Assembly (NCBI GenBank): GCA_030673845.1
Contig: JAUTCQ010000009.1
Span: forward strand, 1 to 64,000
DNA: 64,000 nt
Source of the DNA: Verrucomicrobiota bacterium JB022
GTDB taxonomy: Bacteria > Verrucomicrobiota > Verrucomicrobiia > Opitutales > Oceanipulchritudinaceae
Direction: 5' to 3'
Below, piece after piece: positions 42,392-52,039 of this stretch. The notes beneath the pieces were generated by a model. It saw only the letters and a list, made by a program, of their open reading frames with translations. It had not been told where the DNA came from and did not search any database. The position numbers and the translations under genes were made by a program. How positions within the stretch are numbered: the stretch's first letter is position 1; every line of letters starts with the position of its first letter.

Positions 42392-44702
42392 AGTAGGCGG
42401 GCCAGCGTTGCCAGGCTGCCGTAGCGCCCTCCAGTACCTCCGTCGTCTGCGCCTGCCAGTAGTGGAGCGCAGGGGGCACCTGCCCCTCCCATGAGACGAG
42501 CTGCAGGACTTCGCGCACCTCCTGATAACGCCCTTCGGCGGCGTAACGCTGACAGAGCGCCTGCGCCGAGGCGTAGTCCTGCGCATCGCGCCGCAGCCTC
42601 AGCTCCAGCAGGTTGAGCGGCAGCTTGTCGCCATACGGCACGACAGGGGCAGCCAGCGTAGCCTGCAGCAGGGCCGAAGCCTCTCGCGTTGCGCCCGCGT
42701 TGGCCAAGGCCCACGCCTGCATCCACGAGCAACGGCGCTCCAAGGCGGGACTGCGGGCGAGCGCGCCCTCCACCCCGGTCGCCTGGCCGAGCTTCAGGTA
42801 GCGCAGCAACAGCGCCTGTTGACGATCTTCCGCCCATTGCGGCCAATTCGCACCCGCCAATTCAGCCGGCAGTGTGGCGGTAAAAGTCGCATCGTCCATC
42901 AGCTCCAGCGCGCGCAGGCGGTAGGCGGGGTGCAGTTGGCTCAGCGCGACCAACTGCGGGCGCACGGCGGGCTGAGCCTGAGCGGCTCCCCAGATCTCGC
43001 CAAAGAGCCAGTCGCGGCTCAATCCCTGACCGCTACTCAGGGCGAGGCGCCACGCCGCCACCGCTTTTTGCGGAGCAAACGGCAGCCACACCTGTGCCTC
43101 GCGTAGCGGGATGACGGTGTAAAATGGGGCCAGCCTTCGCGCGATGCGAAACTGGTTTTCCGCCTCGGCAAAGTCACGCGCCGCGACCGATTGCCGCGCC
43201 AGCTCGAAATGCGTGCGCCAGTCGAGCGGGATGCGATTGACCGCAGTCTGAGCAGCTTCGACCGACTGCGCGCGCTCGAGCGTCGGCTGCCGGAAGACGC
43301 CCATGGGCGAGAGCCCGACCAGCGCAGCCCAGCCGATCGTGAGCCCAGCGCAGGCGAGGCCCGAAAGCAAGGAGCGCAGTGACAGGCGCGGCGGGATCTC
43401 GGGCTTTTCCGTGGCAGGCAGCGCGAGCATGAAAAGAAGGCCGCTGATCGCCACGGTGACGAGGCGGTGCCCGGAAACGTCGATCAGGCTGTGCCCGAGC
43501 AGGAGCCATGCAGCCACCGCCGCCGTGCGGTGAAAACTGTCTTGATAGGCTCGCAAGCGCCAGAGCCAAACGGCCAGTGCCAAGACCAATGCCAGCATGA
43601 GCAAGGCGGCCGGCACCCCGGCCTCAGCCGCCAGCCACAGCCAATCGTTCTCCGGGTGGCGGGCGTTGACTACGCTGAGGGATGCGTCGCGATATTGCGG
43701 GAAGACATCGGCGAAATTGCCCAGCCCTACCCCTTGCCACGGCTGGTCGGCCACAAGCTGCAGGGTGTCGGCATAGATGGCCTTGCGCACCCCGGCCGAA
43801 ACTTCGTGCGGAGCCATTTGGGTAACCGGTGCCGCCCGCCAGATCGCGATTGCAAAGGCCAACGGCACGACCACGATGCAGGCCACGGCCCACCAGCGTT
43901 GGAGGCTGGGGCGGATCGCCCGCAGGATCTGCATCCCGACTAGATACCCCGCGCCGACCAGAGCCAGAAATTGCGCGGCCTGGCTCTCGGAAAGAGCCAA
44001 CGCAATCGCCATCACCGCCAGCGCCGTGCCCAGCAACAGGCGGGCGGGCACGTGTTCGCTCTTCAAAAAGCAACCGACCGCCAAAACGACGCCTTGCGCC
44101 AGAACCAGCGCCCATTGGTTATGGTTGGGCGTAAAGCTGAACACCTGCAGGTTGGGCGCCCAGGGGTTGATCACGCCTTGCATCGTCGCCAAGGCCGCGA
44201 CAAAGGCCAGCCCCGTCAGCAGCGCAATCCAGGCCTGCAGGATGTTCTTGCGCGAGCGACGCCCCAAGCGCATGCCCCACATCCAGCCGAGCAGGATGAC
44301 CATGGTAAAGGCGTAGAGCCAGCGTCCGGTCGACCACACCGGTTGCACAGACCACCCCGCCGTTTCCAGGCCGAGCTGCTGCAACGGCTCGCGCCATTGC
44401 GCGCCTCCCAAGTGCGGCAAAGGGGTGCTGGCCAGCCCCAGCCAAAGCAAAAACAAACCGCCCAGAATCAACACGGGCCACGGCAAGCCGACTCTGCGAC
44501 GCGCCAGGCACCAGCCCACGGCGGCCAGGCCCAACAGGATTACATTGAGCCAGCCGTCCGGCAGCCCAGCGAACAGCACCAGCACCGCCGCACTCGTCGC
44601 CCAGGACCAGGAGAGGAGTTTGGACTGTCGGGGCGTTCGCGGGGTAAGCGGCTCAACCGGGTCAGGCTCCAGCGCCAGAAGACGGCGGGGCGTAGTAATC
44701 AT
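42279..44702 (-). CDS. O-antigen ligase/polymerase-like membrane protein with TPR-like C-terminus
   Basis: About 807 residues from the ATG at 44702 (MITTPRRLLALEPDPVEP); this start lies inside the end of the kinase gene. The first ~430 residues carry about 12 membrane helices with the Wzy_C/O-antigen-ligase loop (PWQGVGLGNFADVFPQY and RHPENDWLWLAAEAGVP). The last ~320 residues are helical TPR-like repeats (WRTHFELARQSVAARDFAEAEN), followed by a proline-rich tail. It should act at the inner membrane to polymerise or attach exopolysaccharide repeat units. It is the last gene of the barrel-Wza-Wzc operon and its tail overlaps the exosortase gene on the other strand. Confidence 0.85.
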   Translation of the reverse strand: MITTPRRLLALEPDPVEPLTPRTPRQSKLLSWSWATSAAVLVLFAGLPDGWLNVILLGLAAVGWCLARRRVGLPWPVLILGGLFLLWLGLASTPLPHLGGAQWREPLQQLGLETAGWSVQPVWSTGRWLYAFTMVILLGWMWGMRLGRRSRKNILQAWIALLTGLAFVAALATMQGVINPWAPNLQVFSFTPNHNQWALVLAQGVVLAVGCFLKSEHVPARLLLGTALAVMAIALALSESQAAQFLALVGAGYLVGMQILRAIRPSLQRWWAVACIVVVPLAFAIAIWRAAPVTQMAPHEVSAGVRKAIYADTLQLVADQPWQGVGLGNFADVFPQYRDASLSVVNARHPENDWLWLAAEAGVPAALLMLALVLALAVWLWRLRAYQDSFHRTAAVAAWLLLGHSLIDVSGHRLVTVAISGLLFMLALPATEKPEIPPRLSLRSLLSGLACAGLTIGWAALVGLSPMGVFRQPTLERAQSVEAAQTAVNRIPLDWRTHFELARQSVAARDFAEAENQFRIARRLAPFYTVIPLREAQVWLPFAPQKAVAAWRLALSSGQGLSRDWLFGEIWGAAQAQPAVRPQLVALSQLHPAYRLRALELMDDATFTATLPAELAGANWPQWAEDRQQALLLRYLKLGQATGVEGALARSPALERRCSWMQAWALANAGATREASALLQATLAAPVVPYGDKLPLNLLELRLRRDAQDYASAQALCQRYAAEGRYQEVREVLQLVSWEGQVPPALHYWQAQTTEVLEGATAAWQRWPAYFMAAQRWGQPIPVAGGDPESPPPVAAPAPDRPADRAQ

Positions 44703-46761
44703 TATACTTCTTGTAGTAATAGTAGTCGCCGCCGCGGACGTCGACATAGTTGAGCACAAAGCCCCCGATCTTGGTGCCGCGCAGGCGCAGGCGCTCCAGC
44801 GAACCCTTGATCTGGCGCACCTGCGAGTAATTGGTGCGCACCACAAAGAGCGCCACGTCGACCCGCTGGGCCAGGCTCGTCGTATCGTCGGTCGCGAGGA
44901 TCGGGGCCGAATCGATCACCACGTAGTCGTAGGCTTCGCGGGCCTCGGCCAGCACCTCATCCATCCGGCGGCTCAGGAGCAGCTCACCCGGGCGCTGGGG
45001 ATACTCGCCCGAAGCCAGAAAATGCAGACTCTCGGAGCCAATGGTGCGGACGGCGTCCTTGAGCGAAATCTGCCCTTGCAGCACCTCCGCCAGGCCCGGC
45101 GCACGCGGCATCTGCAGCGTGGGAGCAATTTGGCCACGGCGCAGGTCGGCGTCGATCAACAGCACGCGCGAGGCCGTAAGCGAGATGGCAGCCGCAAGGT
45201 TCATCGCCACGGTCGACTTGCCCTCTTCCGGCACCGAACTGGTCACGAGGATGACTTCAGGGCGGTCTTCATCGGTGCCCATGAAGAAGAGCGACGAGCG
45301 CAGGGTGCGGCAGGCTTCGGCAAAGAGGTGACGGGTGTCGGCCGCTTGCAAGATCTCGACGCGGCCATCCTTGCGCTGGCTCTCCGTCGGGATGAGGCCC
45401 AGCACGGGCGTATCGAAGCGGTTGCGCAGGTCTTCGGCCGAAATCACGCGGTTGTCGATCAGCCCCAGCCCACCGACCAGGAGCGCGCCAAGGACAAAGC
45501 CCAGCATGGCGCCCTCGATCAGGCTGCGCTGAAAGTTCATCCGCGTCTCGCCCATGTAAATCGGACGCTCGAGCACCGAGACGATTTCGGGCGAAATGTC
45601 CTGCCCGCTCTCGATCGTCTGCAGCGAGCGCAACAGGCTTTCGTGCTGCGAGCGAAAGCGCGCGAGGTTGGCCTGCAAACGGTCGAACTCGGCGGAAAGG
45701 CGGCTGTTTTCCAGCGCCACGCCCTCCTGTTCGGAAATGATGATGTTGAGGTTGTCGAGCTGCACCTGCAGCTCTTCCTTGCGCTCGCCGACTTGTTGCT
45801 CGGCCTGTTGGCGATAGATCTCCATCAGCTCCTGCGTCCGGTTGATCTCGTCGGCCAAAGCGATCATCTTCGGGTGCCTCGGCTTCAGGTAGCGGGCAAA
45901 CTGGTCGCGCTCGGCCTTCATCTGGGCCAGCGAGCGCTTGGCCTCCTGATAAGATTCGGTGGCCGCCGTGCTGATGAGCGCACGGTCTAGCCCCATCGAC
46001 TGGGGGTTCTGCAGCTGCATGTCGAGCCCGAGCGACTGGATGAGCCGCATCTGGGTGCGCAGCTCGGAGCGGCGACGCTCCAGCGCCGCGAGGTTGGACC
46101 CGGCGGAGTCGCCCTGCTCCTGGATAAAGATCAGGTTGTTCTGCTTGCGAAATTCCACGACGGCATCTTCGGCTTGCTGGATCCTGCGCTCCACATCGTC
46201 GAGCTGTTCGGTGATGGCCAGCAAGGCGCGTTCGCTCGTCTCGCCCTTCATCTGTTGGCGCCAGTTGATGTATTCCTCCAGCAGGGCATCGAGGTAATAC
46301 TGGGTGTATTGGCGGTCCTGCCCCGAAGCCAGGATCTGGATGATCGAGGTGTCGGGGATTTGAACGGGGTTGATGCCTACGCCGCTGGCTTCAAGGTCGG
46401 GATGGAAGGCCGCGACTCGCTCGCGGGCAGCCTTGCGCACGTCGGAGCTTTCAAGAAAGGCCTTTTGATTGCCGAACCAGTAGCTGAACTGCTCCTGCAC
46501 ACCGGTATTGAGCTGCTGGGCGACAAAGCCGCTGAGCATGATCTTGGCCGCCCAACGGTAGGTAGGCTGATCGTTCTTGGCCTGCCATCCGCGCCAGCCA
46601 GCGCCGAGGACCAGCATCACGAGCGGCAGCCACCAGTAGCGCTTGAGCAACAGCTTGGCCAGTTGCCAGTAGTGGCGGATCTGGTCTTGCCAATCGGTGG
46701 GGCCGCTGCTACTGCCGCCCTTGGCCTTGTCTTCAAACAGGTCGAAATCGTTGGCTACCAT
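44662..46761 (-). CDS. Wzc-like polysaccharide co-polymerase/tyrosine autokinase
   Basis: 699 residues. Wzz-type N-terminus with two membrane helices (about 43-60, WWLPLVMLVLGAGW, and about 420-440), between them a long coiled-coil periplasmic part (215-400, rich in EQ and KR). The cytoplasmic BY-kinase domain has Walker A (SSVPEEGKSTVA, about 507-518), A' (VLLIDADLRRG) and B (YVVIDSAP). The C-terminus is a tyrosine cluster (YYYYKKYNDYY) that would be autophosphorylated. It controls polymer length and export together with the Wza-like protein. It overlaps the export-protein gene by 7 nt. Confidence 0.93.
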   Translation of the reverse strand: MVANDFDLFEDKAKGGSSSGPTDWQDQIRHYWQLAKLLLKRYWWLPLVMLVLGAGWRGWQAKNDQPTYRWAAKIMLSGFVAQQLNTGVQEQFSYWFGNQKAFLESSDVRKAARERVAAFHPDLEASGVGINPVQIPDTSIIQILASGQDRQYTQYYLDALLEEYINWRQQMKGETSERALLAITEQLDDVERRIQQAEDAVVEFRKQNNLIFIQEQGDSAGSNLAALERRRSELRTQMRLIQSLGLDMQLQNPQSMGLDRALISTAATESYQEAKRSLAQMKAERDQFARYLKPRHPKMIALADEINRTQELMEIYRQQAEQQVGERKEELQVQLDNLNIIISEQEGVALENSRLSAEFDRLQANLARFRSQHESLLRSLQTIESGQDISPEIVSVLERPIYMGETRMNFQRSLIEGAMLGFVLGALLVGGLGLIDNRVISAEDLRNRFDTPVLGLIPTESQRKDGRVEILQAADTRHLFAEACRTLRSSLFFMGTDEDRPEVILVTSSVPEEGKSTVAMNLAAAISLTASRVLLIDADLRRGQIAPTLQMPRAPGLAEVLQGQISLKDAVRTIGSESLHFLASGEYPQRPGELLLSRRMDEVLAEAREAYDYVVIDSAPILATDDTTSLAQRVDVALFVVRTNYSQVRQIKGSLERLRLRGTKIGGFVLNYVDVRGGDYYYYKKYNDYYAPPSSGAGA

Positions 46762-47699
46762 GCGAATTTGCGGTCGGTTACGCGGATGATGTCGTCGGGC
46801 TCGAGCACCGGATCGTTCTTGCGGTCGCCCTCTTCGAGGATGCGCTGGACGTCCACCACCACGCGCCGCTTGTCTTCCGGCAGCGAAGTGTCGGCACGGA
46901 TGAGTACCACGCGCCGCTTGTTGGCAAATTTGGCAAAGCCGCCTGCCTTCAGCACCGCCTCGCTGACCGTCACCCGCGTGTTGTCCGTCGGCAGGTTGTA
47001 AACGCCTTCGGAGGTGATCTCGCCGGTAATGTAATAGGTGCCGCCGAGGCGGTTGGACTCGGGGATCACGAGAGTGTCATCGGGCTGGAGCACGCGGTCG
47101 GCCCCCAGATTGCCCTTGTCGAGCACCTCCGTCAGGTCGATCACGATCTTTTCCTGGCTTTCCGGGTCGGTGGCATCGCCTCGCAGGATGGTAACCTTGG
47201 TCAGGTCGGCACCGACGCGGGTGCCGCCGCTGCGCAGCAGAGCCATACTTGCGGTGAGGACCTCGTCGGCCGGGATGGGCATCGGACCGGGGCGGACGAC
47301 CATGCCCACCACCTTGACTTCGCCGCGCGCCCCGTCGGCCCGCTCGAAGTCGATCAGCACCGTCGCCTGGTAGTAAAAGTCTTTTTCGAGCGCCTGCTTC
47401 ACGTCTTGCGCGAAGCCCTTGGGCGTCTTGCCCGCCGCCTGCATCCGGCCGGCCAGCGGCACATCAACATTACCCTGGGCGTCGACAAACAGGCGCATCG
47501 TTGGCTCACGCTCTTCGATCACCTGGTAGGTCAGGCGGTCGCCCACCCGCAGCGTCCGGGTGTCGTCGAGCAATTCCATGCGGCTGATCCCCTGGGCGGA
47601 GAGGGCCGAAAGGAGGCCCAGCGTCCACGCGACCCAGCAGGCCAGAGCCGGGGCGCATCGCCGCATGCCGAAATGCAAGAGGTGGTTCATCTCCCTCAT
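46755..47699 (-). CDS. Wza-like polysaccharide export protein
   Basis: 314 residues from the ATG at 47699, chosen to give a signal peptide (LLHFGMRRCAPALACWVAW...SA); the frame is open further upstream but there it overlaps the barrel gene. The polysaccharide-export (Poly_export) domain is at about 35-130 (LRVGDRLTYQVIEERE, FVDAQGNVDVPLAGR) and two SLBB domains follow (VRPGPMPIPADEVLTAS; YYITGEITSEGVYNLPTD). It forms the outer-membrane/periplasmic channel with the Wzc-like kinase. No lipobox cysteine is seen right after the signal. Confidence 0.9.
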   Translation of the reverse strand: MREMNHLLHFGMRRCAPALACWVAWTLGLLSALSAQGISRMELLDDTRTLRVGDRLTYQVIEEREPTMRLFVDAQGNVDVPLAGRMQAAGKTPKGFAQDVKQALEKDFYYQATVLIDFERADGARGEVKVVGMVVRPGPMPIPADEVLTASMALLRSGGTRVGADLTKVTILRGDATDPESQEKIVIDLTEVLDKGNLGADRVLQPDDTLVIPESNRLGGTYYITGEITSEGVYNLPTDNTRVTVSEAVLKAGGFAKFANKRRVVLIRADTSLPEDKRRVVVDVQRILEEGDRKNDPVLEPDDIIRVTDRKFAW

Positions 47700-47713
47700 T
47701 AACGTCAGAAACC

Positions 47714-48922
47714 CTAAAAAGTATAAGTCAATTGTGTCACGGCCATATGCTGCTCGTAGCCGCGATTGGCGCGATCCGACGTTTTGCGGGTGTAGCGGTA
47801 GAAGCTGGTCAAGTCGAGTTGCGGGCCGAGCTGGAACTGCCATTCGAGTTGACCACTGAAGCGGCGTGCCGTTTCGGCAAAGCGACCGCCTGAGTCTTCC
47901 ACCCATTCATGACCAAGGCGCCCCGTCACCGTCGAGCGGTTGAAACCGCTGTAGGTGCCCGCCCACATCACCGTGTGCAGGTCTTTGTAGTTGGAGACCG
48001 CACCGAGGCTGGTGGTATGACGGTAGCCGAGCGAATACGACAGGGTCTCGGAGACGGAGTGCTCCGCCTCGATGCCCCAATAGACGCCGCCCAGGTCGCT
48101 CCGGTCGCCATTGGTGCCGTTGGAGTCGAACTTTGTCGTATAGTAGCCCACATCGCCCACGAGCGTGAGGAAGTCGGTGGCCTTCCAGGTCGTGATCAGG
48201 CTGTAAGACTGTCCGTCGCTGTCGTTCTGCAAGTCTTGCCAATAATCGTTCCAGCTTTGCGAGGCCACCAGCTGAGTCGTCCAGCCCTTGTTCCAGAGGT
48301 GCTGCCAGTTGGCGGAGACGGCGTGCGTGGTCAGCTCGGTGTTGGCAAAGGCGCGGGTAAAGGTGTCGAGGTCGTGGCGGCTGAGCGTGAACGTCAGCGT
48401 ATCGAAGTCCGACAAATCCCACTGGAGGGAGGCCGAGCCGTTACTGGAGATGCGCTCGTAAAAGATCGCTTCCGTCGTGAGGTTGCCGTTGGCATCGACC
48501 CCCACCGCATCGACCGGACTGGTGAGGTAGGTGATCTCGTAGTTCAGATGCAGGTACAGCACCTCGCTGAAGCGGACGAGCGCCTCGAAGTTGGTATTCG
48601 GGAAGAACGTGTATTTCAGCTTCCGCGAATCCAGCTCGTTGTGCTCGAAAGCGTCGCGGTAGTCCGCCCCCAGGGTAAACGAAATGTTGTTCTCCTTCGT
48701 CAGCTCCCACTTGCTTTTGAGGGAGACGCCGGCTGTCCAGAAGAGGTCGGGCAACTGCGAGGTGGCCGAAAAGGTGGGGTTGGAATTCCATTCCAGCCCC
48801 GTCGTGGCTTCCAGTGACGCCGAATAGCGGCCCGCCTGGAATGTTTGGCCCCAGCCTTGGGTCACAAGGCAGGCGGCGGTACACCAACACAAAGCGGCCG
48901 TTCGAGATGCAGCGTTACTCAC
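47714..48922 (-). CDS. Outer-membrane beta-barrel protein of the exopolysaccharide operon
   Basis: 402 residues from a GTG at 48922, which starts a signal peptide (SNAASRTAALCWCTAACLVTQGWG); the upstream frame to 48985 does not look like a signal. The rest is alternating beta strands (TTGLEWNSNPTF ... LKSKWELTKENNISF ... LDLTSFYRYTRKT) ending TQLTYTF with terminal phenylalanine. EpsL-like and related barrels occupy this position in exosortase-type exopolysaccharide loci, and this one may serve as an export porin. It is first in the operon with the Wza-like gene starting 15 nt on. Confidence 0.78.
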   Translation of the reverse strand: MSNAASRTAALCWCTAACLVTQGWGQTFQAGRYSASLEATTGLEWNSNPTFSATSQLPDLFWTAGVSLKSKWELTKENNISFTLGADYRDAFEHNELDSRKLKYTFFPNTNFEALVRFSEVLYLHLNYEITYLTSPVDAVGVDANGNLTTEAIFYERISSNGSASLQWDLSDFDTLTFTLSRHDLDTFTRAFANTELTTHAVSANWQHLWNKGWTTQLVASQSWNDYWQDLQNDSDGQSYSLITTWKATDFLTLVGDVGYYTTKFDSNGTNGDRSDLGGVYWGIEAEHSVSETLSYSLGYRHTTSLGAVSNYKDLHTVMWAGTYSGFNRSTVTGRLGHEWVEDSGGRFAETARRFSGQLEWQFQLGPQLDLTSFYRYTRKTSDRANRGYEQHMAVTQLTYTF

Positions 48923-49086
48923 GGTAAAAAAGTGGCAAGAATGTCGATAAACCAAAATGTGCCCCTGCCAGCTGCACAACGACATTTTACAGCCAGCGTA
49001 GAAGCGGAATCTGCTTCCTTGGAGACTATTCTCTTGATGGCCCCAAAGAATTCCCTATTAGTATAGATAAAATTACCTATCTTCTG

Positions 49087-50322
49087 GTGAAGAATGCAAG
49101 CCATTTCCCTCGCCGCCTTTCTGGTCTAACGACCACGGCAGCTCTCGCCTTGACCTTGTGCCCCTGGGGCGCACAGGCCATGGTTACCGTGCCCCGGCCC
49201 AGCGAACAAGATCTCGCGCACTACCAGAAGAACGTGGCCCGGATGAACATGGGGGCGCAAATCGTCAACCTGAGCAGCGAGAGCGAAACGCCTCCTCCGC
49301 CTGCGTCCGACCTGGGCAATGAATATACGCCTGTCTGGCTCGGGGAAGACGAAGCCCGGGGTGCCGACCTACCTGCAGGCGAAAGCCTCCGCCTGATCGC
49401 GTTGAAGGATTTCCACACCGTCTCCAAGTTTATCCTGCAAAACTACGGTGCGCGGGGCAAGGTGACCGTCTACGGCTCCGAAACCCTGCAGGCGCTGAAC
49501 AGCCGAGGCTGGACCGAGCTGGGCTCACATAATCTGGGCAATACTAGCGACGTCTCGATCAATTTCCCCTCCATGAACGTCCACTACGTGGCGATGAAGT
49601 TCGAGCTGGAGCGGGGCGGTGAAATCGGCGGCCTCGGCGTCTTCGGGGAAGATACGCTGGACCAGGCTTCGGCCCTTTTTGCCGAAAACCCGGAGGAAAT
49701 CCGCGCGCTGCTCGCCGCCGGTGCCAAGCCCATCCCCTTCGACTTCGCCAGCCTCTTTACCGGCTCGACCATCACCGCCATCAGCTCGGGCAACCCGGCG
49801 GATTCGTTGTTGATGATCGACGACGACACCACCACGGGCTTCCGCTTCGACCCGGAAGAGAACAACGTGCTGATGCTCGACCTGCGCTACGATTACATGG
49901 TCGACCTCCTGTCGGTCGTGCTCAAGGCCGGCCCCGGCACGCTGGAGCTGTATGCAGCCAACAGCCTGCCCGTGGACGCAGCGGGGCTGAGCGCCGAAGA
50001 TGTAGGCTACAACTTGCCCGAAGATTATTTCGACACTCTGGAGCCGATCGTCACCAACAAGTTCGACGAGCCGGTGGAGCGCATCCAGATCAACCTCGAA
50101 TCGCTGGAACGTCGGTTCTACGTGTTGAAGTGGATCCCGGAAGACCCGAACGATCCGCCGCTGGAGATCTTCGAGATCAGCGTCATCGGGCAGGTGCCGG
50201 AGGAACTGTCCGAAGTAGCTTTCGTGTCGCGCAGCCAATTTCTCAGCCAGACGCCGACGCAGCAGGAGCCGCCCGACCTGGAAGCTCCGCCGGTCGACAA
50301 TCCCGACTCGTTCAGCGATTGA
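49087..50322 (+). CDS. Exported protein of unknown function inside the exopolysaccharide region
   Basis: 411 residues, GTG start, with a signal peptide (LTTTAALALTLCPWGAQA). The mature part (about 85-200) has a beta-rich, discoidin/F5_F8-like look (LRLIALKDFHTVSKFILQNY, KVTVYGS, VHYVAMKFELE), followed by a second similar section (SLLMIDDDTTTGFRFD ... FYVLKWIPED) and a proline-rich acidic tail. No family is claimed. It is the only plus-strand gene between the two minus-strand operons and converges with the TPR gene, overlapping its end by 11 nt. A role with the polymer, for example binding it, is inference from location. Confidence 0.6.
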   Translation: MKNASHFPRRLSGLTTTAALALTLCPWGAQAMVTVPRPSEQDLAHYQKNVARMNMGAQIVNLSSESETPPPPASDLGNEYTPVWLGEDEARGADLPAGESLRLIALKDFHTVSKFILQNYGARGKVTVYGSETLQALNSRGWTELGSHNLGNTSDVSINFPSMNVHYVAMKFELERGGEIGGLGVFGEDTLDQASALFAENPEEIRALLAAGAKPIPFDFASLFTGSTITAISSGNPADSLLMIDDDTTTGFRFDPEENNVLMLDLRYDYMVDLLSVVLKAGPGTLELYAANSLPVDAAGLSAEDVGYNLPEDYFDTLEPIVTNKFDEPVERIQINLESLERRFYVLKWIPEDPNDPPLEIFEISVIGQVPEELSEVAFVSRSQFLSQTPTQQEPPDLEAPPVDNPDSFSD

Positions 50323-52039
50323 TCGCCTGCAGGAGCGTGCGCTCCTCCGGGATGAGTTCGTCCGGGTTGACCAGCGCCGCATACTGGCGGGCAGGTGCCG
50401 CGTAGCCGTTGGCCTGCAGCACCAGGGCCAGCACCAGCTGTTGCCGGCTCTGCACCTGCTCCCATTCAACCAGACCGCGGACTGCCTCCAGCAGCGCCAA
50501 CGCCTCGCGCCCGCGGCCTGCCTTGGAAAGCGCGAACGCATACGTCATGCGCGGGAAGAGCAGCTCGGGGTTGGCCTCGACCACCGGCCGAATTACGTCG
50601 ATCACCTCCTGCGCATCTCCGCCGCCGAGGAGGTGAAAGTAGCACCAGTCGTTCGTCGCGCCCACATCGTTGGGCTTGAGCTTGCGCAGCTCTTCCAGCG
50701 CGCGGCGAATCCCCGCCAGATCACCCTGCTGCTTGTAGACCGAATAGAGCTGCAGGTAGGCCCACTCCGCACGGGCGGGTTGCTCCGTCAGGCGGTTCAG
50801 GGCCGAGATGGTGACCGGGAGAAGGCCGAGGCGTGCCGTGCGATCGGCGATCTGGCGCAAGGCCACCGGGTCCCGCCCGGCCGCGAGTAACAGGCGCTCG
50901 CGCACGCGGTTGAAGGCCCGCTCTTCGTTCAAGGCTCCGTAGCCCTGCAAGAGCCCGAGATAGCGCGGCACTTCCGTCACCGGAGCTTCGGGCTTTTCCA
51001 GAATCGCGACCATTTCGCGCCAGCGGCGTTGCTGGGCCAAGGCGTCGACATACACCTCAAGCAGGTCGCGCCGGCTCAAGGCCATCTGCGCGTCGATCAC
51101 CTCAAGGCTGTAGCCGCTCAGGCCCCGTCCATTGAGCCAGCTGGCCAAGGCGTGGCGCTGCTCCGGCGATTCCGGCGGCACGACCTCTTTTGCCCGAGCA
51201 AATGCCTGCGCTGGCGTCAAGCGCCCCAAGGCGTAGCGCAGCTGCACGTCCAGCAGGCGGGCATCCTGATCGGATTGCGCCGCCAGGGCATCCAGCAGCC
51301 AGTCAGCTGCAGGCAAATCCTCCGGCTTCAATTCGCGCCCTAGCACCTGCAGTTGGCGGGCATTCAGCCGTTGCTGAGTATAAGCCTCCTGCAGGGCCTG
51401 CCAAGCAGCCAGGTCGTCCGTCGTGGCAGGAGAAATGCGTGCCACCTGCAGCGGCAAGATGGCCGCCATCTCACCCTCCGGAGCCGCCTGCAACACCTTG
51501 GTGGCCGAGGCAAAAGCGTCTTCCCAGGTATTGGCGTGGGCTTCGAGCCGGGCCTTCAGCTCCCAGTAACGCCAGTCCCGTTCGCTGGGGGTGCCCGCCT
51601 TTTGCAGCGCCTCGCGCGCCCGCTCCGCCTGGTCGACGGTTAACGCCGCCAGCCCGTAGCGCACCCAGTTGGCCGGCTGTGGATCCAGCTCCACCAGGTC
51701 TTGCCAAAAGCCCACCGCCTGATCCGGGTCGACAATGTCTGCTGCCTGGGCCGTGGCGAGCACCACCTTGGCGTCTTGCGGCCGCAGCGCGTAGGCCGCG
51801 CGCACGTCTTCCCAGGCGTTCTGGCTCGCCACCACGTCGGGCTGGTTCAACCGACTCTGGGTGTCCAACACCGCCAGCCCGCTCTGGGCGAGGTCGCGCG
51901 CACGATGGAGCTTGAAGGCGCGGTAGCCGAAGTAACCGCCCGCGCCCAGGATCGCGAGGCCGAGCAGGCCGACTACAAGCCAACGCCCACGCGAGGGTGG
52001 CGGCGGTTCGGCGGAAGGAGTTGCGTCAGGAGGGTTCAT
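50312..52039 (-). CDS. TPR-like membrane-anchored protein closing the glycosyltransferase operon
   Basis: 575 residues from the ATG at 52039, 14 nt inside the previous gene. One transmembrane helix (RWLVVGLLGLAILGAGGYFG, about residues 20-38) is followed by a long helical repeat region (WEDVRAAYALRPQDAKVVLA; WVRYGLAALTVDQAERAREAL; RRALEELRKLKPND). TPR proteins of this type accompany exosortase-linked exopolysaccharide systems and are thought to act as periplasmic assembly scaffolds. No catalytic motif is seen. Confidence 0.75.
   Translation of the reverse strand: MNPPDATPSAEPPPPSRGRWLVVGLLGLAILGAGGYFGYRAFKLHRARDLAQSGLAVLDTQSRLNQPDVVASQNAWEDVRAAYALRPQDAKVVLATAQAADIVDPDQAVGFWQDLVELDPQPANWVRYGLAALTVDQAERAREALQKAGTPSERDWRYWELKARLEAHANTWEDAFASATKVLQAAPEGEMAAILPLQVARISPATTDDLAAWQALQEAYTQQRLNARQLQVLGRELKPEDLPAADWLLDALAAQSDQDARLLDVQLRYALGRLTPAQAFARAKEVVPPESPEQRHALASWLNGRGLSGYSLEVIDAQMALSRRDLLEVYVDALAQQRRWREMVAILEKPEAPVTEVPRYLGLLQGYGALNEERAFNRVRERLLLAAGRDPVALRQIADRTARLGLLPVTISALNRLTEQPARAEWAYLQLYSVYKQQGDLAGIRRALEELRKLKPNDVGATNDWCYFHLLGGGDAQEVIDVIRPVVEANPELLFPRMTYAFALSKAGRGREALALLEAVRGLVEWEQVQSRQQLVLALVLQANGYAAPARQYAALVNPDELIPEERTLLQAINR

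Noticed and set aside
44425-45990. A 521-codon plus-strand open frame opposite the Wzc-like and ligase genes
   Set aside because: High-GC antisense frame; rich in H, R, Q and L without motifs, and the minus strand encodes clear Wzc and O-antigen-ligase domains.
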